From Pammene aurita (lineage: Eukaryota; Arthropoda; Insecta; Lepidoptera; Tortricidae), in contig OX352295.1 of NCBI GenBank assembly GCA_947086415.1, positions 9,493,501-9,557,500 of the forward strand: a stretch of 64,000 nt of DNA, given 5' to 3'. The notes under the pieces are model-generated. The model made no database searches. It was given only the letters and a program-made list of their open reading frames with translations, and was not told the origin of the DNA. Position numbers and translations under genes: made by a program. This document shows positions 55,872 to 64,000 of the stretch, in pieces. Position 1 is the first letter of the stretch; every line of letters begins with the position of its first letter.

Positions 55872-55958
55872 AAACTTATATAGATGTCATATACAAAGGA
55901 AAAAGTGACCTAGGCCTCCTAGGCTTTTTTCCTTTGTATATGATATCTATATAAGTTT
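55872..55958. repeat. 87-bp hairpin, miRNA-precursor-like
   Basis: AAACTTATATAGATGTCATA, TACAAAGGAAAAAG pairs with CTTTTTTCCTTTGTATATGA, TATCTATATAAGTTT. There are about 36 paired bases with one or two mismatches, around a loop with CCTAGGCCTCCTAGG. Without small-RNA data it could equally be a mini-MITE. Confidence 0.7.
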
Positions 55959-56274
55959 AAAATTTATATAGTAGTGTGTCTACTTAAAATCAACATAATC
56001 AAAATATTTATTAAATTAATTTGATTTGTTCTTCAGTTGATATAAATATTGTTTTCAATGGCTAGCATTTTCTATTAACAAGCCACCCAGAACAATTTAA
56101 ATTTCACTGTTATATCACTTATATCATGCATTATATACCTATTAATTAACTCTCTCATTAGAGTTGAAAACTGTCATACCCAGTACCCATTATTATACTA
56201 ACATCATTATTTAGTTTACATAATTGACCAATTTTAACTATAAAACTTTCGTGAGACACTAACATATTAAAAAT
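55959..56274. other. No gene seen
   Basis: About 320 bases of AT-rich DNA without a supported feature. Confidence 0.35.
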
Positions 56275-56408
56275 ATTTATAACGGGTTACTCACGTAAGC
56301 CGCGCGCGCTGCCGTCGCGGAAGGTCGCTCGTAAGGATGACCATCGTAAATTGATCGAAACATGTCGAGCAAAAATCGACTTAAATTACGTGAGTAACCC
56401 GTTATAAA
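56275..56408. mobile_element. MITE with ATAACGGGTTACTCACGTAA ends, 134 bp
   Basis: ATTTATAACGGGTTACTCAC, GTAA and its exact complement TTACGTGAGTAACCCGTTAT, AAAT form 24-bp inverted repeats. The centre is unusually GC-rich (GCCGCGCGCGCTGCCGTCGC). Confidence 0.8.
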
Positions 56409-56743
56409 TGTTTATAATAATTGACCAATATTCATTATTTCCCAAAATACTGGATAAATATAAATAGATAGAATGCCTATATGGAATAATACAATATAAT
56501 ACCTATACTCTTTATCGGACGCCTCAAAAAGAAAACCAGTACAATGTATAAAATTTAATAAGAGGTAAACAACATGCGGTCTTGACATAAATCCGCTACT
56601 ATCGAGATGGAATCAAAGAATGTGTTATTATCAAATATTTTGCAGTGTTTCCTCGTGTATGGTTTGAGTCATGCTCATGCATGACTCAGTTGGAATCACC
56701 AGTAACAGTAAACCAGTCTGCCTTGCGACTGAGTTACCGCAAA
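56409..56743. other. No gene seen
   Basis: About 330 bases. A short palindrome GAGTCATGCTCATGCATGACTC lies near 56666. No coding. Confidence 0.35.
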
Positions 56744-56841
56744 AATAGGGTCGCCTGGTAGACATTTCGTCCGTTTATTAGGAATTCTAAAAAATAGGGT
56801 CACCTGGTAGAAATTTCGTCGTTTTATTAGGAATTCTAAAA
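56744..56841. repeat. 49-bp tandem duplication
   Basis: AATAGGGTCGCCTGGTAGAC, ATTTCGTCCG occurs at 56744 and, as AATAGGGTCACCTGGTAGAA, at 56793. Each is followed by TTTATTAGGAATTCTAAAA. Two diverged copies. Confidence 0.8.
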
Positions 56842-59123
56842 AATGAGATTTTTTTTCGTAAATCTTCTTTTTCCATACTGTACAGTCACCTGCAATATAT
56901 TTTTCAACAAAGGAAATCTTATTTGTAGGGCCATAAGAGCATGTCACATATTTTGCAGCCTTCGTTGATTGTATGTACCTCTCTGTTGGAGTCTTTGGCT
57001 CGTATCATACTAATTGCGTTGTTTTCTTTTTTTATTGCTTTTGATTTGATCTGATTCAGTTACTGCATTGATTTAAGTACTTAGTTTAGGCAGGTAGCGT
57101 AAGTACTTATGTGTTTTTTTTTGTGGACGTAGGTAATACGTTTGATTATTAAATAAACTTACCTTAATTGTCAGTACGTTTATATCGTGTTCTCCTATAT
57201 TTCTTTCTTTATTTGGAAAGATCTCAAGTGCTATCGTCCTTTTTATCTCTTTTTCAGGGTTTAAGGAGAAACTCGTAACAAACCTTCATAAGAACTTACA
57301 AATCAGTTGTTTGCGTCAACCTCAAGATCCTTATCTCTTGCATTCGTCAATGTCATTCTGCGTCATACGTGTCATAACGCAATGCACTGATTGCGTCTCA
57401 AATATTGAGAATGTGTAGTTTTCCTGTTGAAATAAACTGCTTTTTATTAGTTTTTACCTCTGCGTCATAGTTCGAACTATTCCAAATCCAGGAAACGGGT
57501 GTTTATAAAAAGTGATTCAGAGGACTTTTGTTTGTGAAATCAGATCAATCGTAAATGTCAGTTTTCGCTTTTCTTTGTGTTAATATCACTATATTACGAG
57601 TACTTATACTGAGACTAGGAGCCTATCTAACTTGACGGCTTAGGTATTGTACAATTTTCTTGCTTCTATAGTGTACCATTTTTTTTGTCAACTATGGTAG
57701 AGAATGTCATTTGGCATTATGTCCGCTATTTACACATTTTTCTGTGTAAATTACTGATTTATACTGTTTTTATTATGCAATAAAGCTAAACTAAATACTA
57801 GTGACTTTTGTGTTCGACAAATTTAGAATTCGTGTTTAAAAGTCGATTACTTATTAAATGCATACCTACATTTGAAATAAAAATAAAAAGAACACATTTC
57901 CAATAGCAGCATCTTAAAATAAAAGACATGCGCTGACGTTTTTAAAATAAAAAAGTAAACCACAGCTATCGAGTTACACTAACCTGATAGCTTAATTTTC
58001 GACACTAACGTCTTAAGGTAATTTAAACTTTCTACTAATGTATTAAGGTTTATTTTCATTAATCAGAATTGCATCATTTCACACGGCGCGGTAATGTAAA
58101 TTGACGTTTTCGTGAGATATTTTGTGGATATTTTCAGTGTTGAATTACTTCTGACTCTTTACGACATAGCTTGGTTCTTGAGAAGGGTTACTTTTTGTAA
58201 TGTTACTTGCAACATGTGGATTTAAATTAAAAAACAATTATAATATACCGTTACTTTTCCGTCTTGGATCACCATGCTTTACTTGAACACAAAAAAATCC
58301 GGTCGTTACCGAGCCTTGGGGGTCTTTTCGTCGATCGTTGAATTCAAATGAATCTACAAGTATTGTTTCTGATGTTTGACGGTGTTCAATCAAAATGACA
58401 TCTTATCTCTGATTTTCATGATTGAGTACTGTTAATTTGTCTATCATATTAGATTGTAGTATGTCACCAAATATAATGACATCCAAAATATTAAGCTCTT
58501 AGTACACAATCTTGTCAGAATAAGATCACCGTAGTTATCGCTTCCGCAAGGTTTCAAAGAACACACAATTTGATATCTTCGACCCTGACACTGACCACAT
58601 GTCCCACAGCATCGGTAAGACTATCCCGACGCATAACATAGCGCTACTGTTACCTCTTTTTATGGAACGCCTACCAAATTAAAGTATCAGGTTTTATCAT
58701 TACTTCCAGTTAGATCGTCTTGGATATAATTATGATTCCCATTTAGATTACGTGTGAAATATTGTCTTAGTTTAGTTGAGATTTAAAAGAAGTGATATTT
58801 GTTAAACAACGGTGTAAAATAGTATTCTCATTTAAATAAATAGTTAAAAGTAACTTTAAACACGCTTAAAACATTTAGTTGAACGTGGAAGGTTTTAAAA
58901 AGCATGTTTCAAATACAATGGACTGAAATGAAGGTACGCGGCGAACAGTTAATTTATTGAACGAGCGTAAGCGAATTGAAGTTCTTACAAACAACTTCGG
59001 CTACTGGGTCGTCTCGGCATTTCCATGGCTTTTTGATTTTGAGGGTTTGTTCAGCGATAACTTCAGTAACGTTTTTCTGATCTTTATTAAATTGGTTGGG
59101 GTTATAGCATAGCTAGATACATA
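56842..59123. other. No gene seen
   Basis: About 2.3 kb of AT-rich DNA. I found no coding, terminal repeats or tandem structure worth calling. Confidence 0.35.
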
Positions 59124-61138
59124 CAGGGTGACTGGTAATTCGTCGTATTCCTTCAAGGGGGTTATTCTACAGCTTATTTGGAGTGATTTAAGTCCAGTCA
59201 AGCAGGGGTCAAAACTCATTGGTTTTCAAGTTATTCAAGATTTTAGATTTTTTTAATAAATACCCGCTTTTTGACCTAAAACTAGTATTTTTTTAAACTA
59301 CGTATTTTTCAAATAAAAAAAAAGATTTTCCGAATAGCCAATGAATCACTGATTACGTAAAATAATAAAAAAAGTACAAAACATATCAAAATTTTGCAAA
59401 TAAAAGCATCTGAAGTCAGAAGTTTTTGTATTTTTTTTTCAAATCTAGTTACATTTTAAGGCATAACTAAAAAAAAAGTAATAACACTTCGCGTACAAAT
59501 TACAGAATTTATTTCCTCAGTTCATAAGCTTTCTAAAAAGGTACAATTTATGACATTTTATGCTCATTTTTTACAATTAATAATAATAATACCAGAGCAG
59601 GTACAGGACTTAGCGTACTTGACTTTACTTGTTTGTGTCATTTTAAACTCGCCGAAGGCATACTTTGTCTCCAGTTTCTTATCTTCTGAGACTTTAAGTT
59701 GCCCGGGGTGATACTTTGGTAAGTAATTAAGCCCAAAAGTGCAGATTGTGGTAATTTGTTATCCCGTCACGATCGAAATTAGATTCGTCCGTCCACAAAA
59801 TTCTCTTTAGGTATTCGGGATCTTCGATATCAGCATTAATTAAAAATCCGCAGAAATCCATCCTTCTTGCTGGGTCTCCCTCTTCAATAGCGTGTACTGG
59901 AGTGTAATGATACGGATACTGTCGAGCTGAGTGCAGGGTAAACCACACCTTCCACTGAGACATACCGAGCCGGTTAGCCATAATTCTCGTCGAAGTAGTA
60001 CCGTCTGCCCGGAAAAAGTGCAAGATTTCTTCTTCTTCAGCAGGATCGTATTGTTGAGGTCTTCCAGCATCAGCTTGACGGCGTTTAACTGATCCTGTTT
60101 CCCGAATAAGACGGTACGATGAACCAAACACGCTTACGTGAGGTAAACGGCGGTTAGGGTAACGAAGTTGGTACTCCCTTCTAGCTGCAGCGGCGTCACC
60201 ATCACAGAGTCCGTAACAATAAATGATATCTGCGTATTCTTCAAATTCGTAAGTAGCCATTTGAGAAAAAACTTAGTTATCAATATCGTCCGAATTGGAA
60301 AGAAAGTTGAAAGTAACTAACTGATTAATTACTACATGACCTATTTAAACCTGGTTAGTCTCACCCCCACCCCATGAGAAGCATCGCCACCCAATACAAT
60401 TAAGATAAGATAAGGAACAGAAGGCGAAAAACCCGCCGTAAGAATTAAAGTGACACAAACAAACTAATTAAAGTAATTTAACTTCATTAGCTCATTAGCT
60501 AATGACCCTTAATCAGTTTGTTTGTTTCACCAAAGGCAATCTGCAGTGCCTACTACCTCAAGGAATAAGATAAGATAAGAAACTGGAGACAAAGTATGCC
60601 TTCGGCGAGTTTAAAACGACACAAACAAGTAAAGTCAAGTACGCTAAGTCCTGTACCTGCTCTGGTATTATTATTATTAATTGAAAAAAATGAGCATAAA
60701 ATGTCATAAATTGTACCTTTTTAGAAAGCTTATGAACTGAGGAAATAAATTCTGTAATTTGTACGCGAAGTGTTATTACTTTTTTTTTAGTTATGCCTTA
60801 AAATGTAACAAGATTTGAAAAAAAAAATACAAAAACTTCTGACTTCAGATGCTTTTATTTGCAAAATTTTGATATGTTTTGTACTTTTTTTATTATTTTA
60901 CGTAATCAGTGATTCATTGGCTATTCGGAAAATCTTTTTTTTTATTTGAAAAATACGTAGTTTAAAAAAAAAATACTAGTTTTAGGTCAAAAAGCGGGTA
61001 TTTTATTAAAAAAATCTAAAATCTTGAATAACTTGAAAACCAATGAGTTTTGACCCCTGCTTGACTGGACTTAAATCACTCCAAATAAGCTGTAGAATAA
61101 CCCCCTTGAAGGAATACGAGGAATTACCAGTCACCCTG
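59124..61138 (-). mobile_element. DNA transposon with ~560-bp inverted repeats
   Basis: CAGGGTGACTGGTAATTCGT begins the left arm and its near-complement ACCAGTCACCCTG ends the right arm. TA flanks both ends (59122-59123 and 61139-61140). The arms run to about 59690 and from about 60575 and agree almost base for base, down to CCAGTTTCTTATCTT. The 880-bp centre holds a transposase remnant on the minus strand. A TA target and a DDE transposase suggest the Tc1/mariner (IS630) group. Confidence 0.85.
59727..60260 (-). pseudogene. DUF4817-type transposase, C-terminally truncated
   Basis: The 177-residue frame starts MATYEFEEYADIIYCYGLCD and has the DUF4817 helix-turn-helix pattern: GDAAAARREYQLRYPNRRLP, then RLIRETGSVKRR (residues 1-60). 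Next come a second HTH region (EEILHFFRADGTTSTRIMAN, RLGMSQWKVW) and the DDE core start LKRILWTDESNFDRDGITNY with the first catalytic Asp near residue 155. It stops at HNLHFWA, where family members usually run on for another 100-150 residues with the second and third acids. Those are missing, and the inverted-repeat arm begins soon after. It cannot be an active enzyme alone. Confidence 0.75.
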
Positions 61139-62336
61139 TATAATTTGAGAGTACGTATATGAGCAGGATCGATCAAGGGGTTCTGGAAGAAGGCGACAAA
61201 AATCTTCATAGGGTCTTGTTATATCGAGGCGGACTACTAGTAATAGTTGAATCAAGTATTACTATTTTTTTTAATTCTGCATATCAATTTTACTTCATTG
61301 GCGACATATTAATCTGTATTATGCGTGATATTATCTAACTAATACATAATTTTAACATTACAAAACCGGGAGAAATCATACAAGTTAACTGACCGGCTTT
61401 TAACAAGTTAAGTTACCTATCACGGTTAATAAATGAGTATCATAACTTTATCAGCCTACTTTGATATGTAAATCTGACCTGTCGTTCTCAGCGGGAATTA
61501 AAGATTACATTCTTAGTGGCTGTAGTTACTACTAAAGATGACTTTAGTACGTTGAAATAAAGTCGTATTTTTAATATTATTACTGATAGTTTTAAAGAAA
61601 TGTTTTAATTTATGAAGGCATTTATAAAGTAATATTATATACACGATAGTTCGTGATCGTGACTGCAAAACGTGTGTAAAGGCGAAGTGAAAACACCAGA
61701 AAAAAGAACTCTACATTATATTTTGTATTTGGCATTTACGTATAAAGTGGAAAACAGTTTCTTTCAACTCTGGTCATTTGATTAATTTGTCTAAATGGCG
61801 AAATACTGATAATATTCTTGCCTAAGAACTATATGTATATTTGGAGCAAATTATATAAACATATTTTCTATCAATCATTTTAATCTTATAAATGTAAATT
61901 ATGTCATTTTAATGAAAATCGGTTAAGCATATAAATCATTCCCACACGGACCTAAGTAATATAAGCCAGAGATAACGAAGTAGCAGAAACTCGGTGATAG
62001 AGTGATAACATGATTTTTTGCTCCATGCATGCCTCATGATAGTCATGATAAACAAGCTGTTTATCTTACGCTGTCCGTATTTGGCCTTTATCGATAAAAT
62101 TAGTAATTTTAATCTTGTTCTTGTTGGTGAAGGACACTCCCTTTGCATTAAAAAAATTGTTTCTAGAAAGCTAATAACTCTGAAGCTTTGACTTCACCAG
62201 CGAAGCTAAGACTTTTTTTATATCAAGTATGATAATAATAATGATATTAATGATGAGTGGCACCTTTCAAAATCGCAAACAATCACATTAGGTACTAGAA
62301 ATTTGCATATACAAATTCAGCTTGAACGAGTATTTT
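61139..62336. other. No gene seen
   Basis: About 1.2 kb without a supported feature. The frame at 61006-61209 is mostly transposon arm. Confidence 0.35.
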
Positions 62337-62430
62337 TGTTAGATGGTGTGCCGCAAGGAGCAACTGTTGGTAAACAATTGTTCCTCAGGTATATATGAGT
62401 GATATGACACTGTTGAAACGGAACCAGGAA
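62337..62430 (+). pseudogene. Possible RT scrap of a Jockey-type LINE
   Basis: LLDGVPQGATVGKQLFLRY, followed after a one-base shift by YMSDM, resembles the RT block VPQGSxLGPLLFLxYINDM. The rest of the frame (to 62715) is not recognisable. Support rests on about 20 residues. Confidence 0.35.
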
Positions 62431-63334
62431 AAAACATATCCGATGACACTTGTTTTAGAAAACCCTATTACCTCCCCGTTCCCACATCAAGTTCATACAT
62501 CAACAGTCGTTTGTCCCAATCACTGCCAGACGAGAGGTTCAGCAATTGTCTTCATGAATAAATTGATACCGATTAGTAAAGAGGCGACGTCACTTATCGT
62601 CAGCCGTTATCAATACTCTTGGCATGTTCGACAGTGCCTTGCAGGCCACCTGCATGAAATGTATTGTTTGCGAGGTCATTACACGGCTGTATTTACTTTA
62701 ATAATGTTTAAGTGAAGTGTTGAAGCGGTGAATATTTTAATAGAAATGACTGCGGTATATTTGGAAACACTTGCCTGCACTGATGGGAAATTGTACGTAT
62801 TATGTTATTTATTATGATTTGGTTTATAATATTTAATCTTTTTTCTTTTTATTTATAGCTTTTACCTGTCGTATGTTTAACTTCATTCGTACATTTATTC
62901 TCGTCTGTGTCGTTTGTCAATTTGGTTATAAAAATAGCGTTTCACAAACAAATCGAAGTCAAGGGTCATCATAATTTTCGAAATGAGTTTTTACCGACTC
63001 TAGTATCGTGACTATTACTCTCAGATTGCTCATTATACCATTATAGTACACGTGTTTCCATAAAGTGGCCATTATAGGTCGTAAACGTTTCAACAGACAC
63101 TGTTTAGTTTTTTACTAGTGTGGTGGAAGACCGGAGCGTTTTTACTTTGTTTCTTGCTGTTTTGTGTTGTATTGCGAAATGTGTGTGTAAAACATTTGCT
63201 ACTAGTAACTATTACTATTTTAAGAAAGTCTTGTAATGAAGGTACCTATATTCCGGGTCAATAATAAAATAAAATGATGTAAACAAATGCATTTTTTACC
63301 TTAATTGCTTAGCAAAAAACACTTTTAAAAAACA
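62431..63334. other. No gene seen
   Basis: About 900 bases without a supported feature, apart from the tail of the frame that starts at 62395. Confidence 0.35.
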
Positions 63335-63466
63335 ACCATGGTGTCGTGTCAGCTTCTATACATAAACTTGTTATTTACATTCATTTTTAGTAAAAATAAC
63401 CATTTATTTCTTATATTTCAGTGGAAACGAATTTCTTTAATAATATTTTGTCATGTGTCAAATGCA
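63335..63466 (+). repeat. Dispersed repeat, second copy of 38205-38345
   Basis: CCATGGTGTCGTGTCAGCTT, ATAAACTTGTTATTTA, CAGTGGAAACGAATTTCTTT and ATATTTTGTCATGTGTCAAA match the copy 25 kb upstream with small indels. It abuts the AGGGTTCCGTA-type element that follows. Confidence 0.65.
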
Positions 63467-63708
63467 TTTTTAGGGTTCCGTAGCCAAATGGCAAAAAACG
63501 GAACCCTTATGGATTCGTCATGTCTGTCTGTCTGTCCGTCCGTTTGTCACAGCCATTTTACTCGGAAACTATACGACGTATCCTGAATAAAATTTACACA
63601 TCAAGTGTATTTTGTATGCAGCTACTTAGTTATGTAGTTAAATTTGAAAAAAAAATATATATTTTTAGGGGGTCGCTCGATACATGTAACTAAATTAAAA
63701 AAACAATT
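63467..63708 (+). mobile_element. AGGGTTCCGTA family element, subtype E
   Basis: The left hairpin AGGGTTCCGT, AGCCAAATGGC, ACGGAACCCT is followed by a CTGT run, CAGCCATTTTACTCGGAAAC, TATACGACGTATCCTG, GTATTTTGTATGCAGC and ATACATGTAACTAAA. It is the forward version of copy D at 34208 and lacks the TTGGCCGGTTTTTT end. Confidence 0.7.
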
Positions 63709-63715
63709 CAACCAA

Positions 63716-64000
63716 ATCATCATCATCATCATCATATCAGCCGAAAGACGTCCACTGCTGGACATAGGCCTCCCCCAAAGAGTGCCACAATGACCGGTCC
63801 TGCGCCATCGCCACCCGCATCCAGCGGACTCCCGCGACCTTCACCAGGTCATCAGTCCACCTTGCGGGGGGTCTACCCACGCTGCGCCTTCCGGTTCGTG
63901 GTCGCCACTCGAGAACCTTTCCGCCCCAACGGCCATCGGTTCTATGAGCAATGTGCCCCGCCCACTGCCACTTTAGTTTAGCGATTCGGAGGGCTATATC
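63716..64000 (-). mobile_element. RTE LINE 3' end, runs off the window
   Basis: (CAT)n at 63716-63735 leads into ATCAGCCGAAAGACGTCCAC, TGCTGGACATAGGCCTCCCC and on through the reverse of the C-terminal coding seen at 26990-27224 (GHIARR, GRP and RWTDDL region). It is the same family as 23985-27259 and very similar in sequence. The 5' part lies beyond the window. Confidence 0.9.

Overview
The window looks like non-genic DNA from a moth or butterfly (Lepidoptera), either intergenic or a long intron. It is AT-rich and I could support no intact host gene. It is crowded with repeat types I recognise from lepidopteran genomes: elements ending in TTGGCCGGTTTTTT, MITEs with GGCTGCGTTTCCACCAG or AACCGACTTCA ends, a SINE with a tRNA-like head, and RTE-type LINEs ending in (ATG)n. 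The assignment is inference from repeat style; no host marker gene is present.

Layout. 1-2131 holds no recognisable gene. 2132-6673 is a decayed LINE that joins an OTU-like cysteine protease domain to an APE-type endonuclease and a reverse transcriptase; a MITE (3127-3262) and a retroposon (4613-4805) are inserted in it. 6.8-9.1 kb has a large foldback element, two AACCGACTTCA-type repeats, a hairpin MITE and a LINE tail. 11.7-12.5 kb is a long copy of the AGGGTTCCGTA family. 13-19.9 kb carries LINE/SINE tails, a TIR element with GGTGGGGCCTGTAACT ends, a possible Inr+DPE core promoter at 14711, and a LINE C-terminus with a C2H2 finger. 20-23.9 kb is nearly featureless.

23.9-27.3 kb is an RT scrap fused to an RTE-type LINE. 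The LINE is split by a tandem array of a 356-bp unit, each unit holding a tRNA-like module, and the array abuts a perfect 31-bp inverted repeat. 27.5-34.5 kb carries several small MITEs with TACAGTC ends and further AGGGTTCCGTA-family copies. 36-43 kb has MITEs, a near-palindrome, a tRNA-Arg-like SINE and a 2-kb internally duplicated repeat.

43.3-45.3 kb is a mariner whose transposase is interrupted by a 789-bp element. That element has an 8-bp target duplication, terminal inverted repeats and a THAP-like first exon, so it is probably P-element related. 47.6-56.4 kb contains a possible solo LTR, SINE pieces, MITEs, a tandemly duplicated MITE and two hairpins. 59.1-61.1 kb is a 2-kb transposon with inverted repeats of about 560 bp around a truncated DUF4817-type transposase. 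The window ends inside another RTE tail.

The coding regions are mobile-element genes, nearly all broken; they do not form a host pathway. The value here is in element structure and nesting: the OTU-LINE, the THAP-bearing insertion in mariner, and the tRNA-like tandem array.
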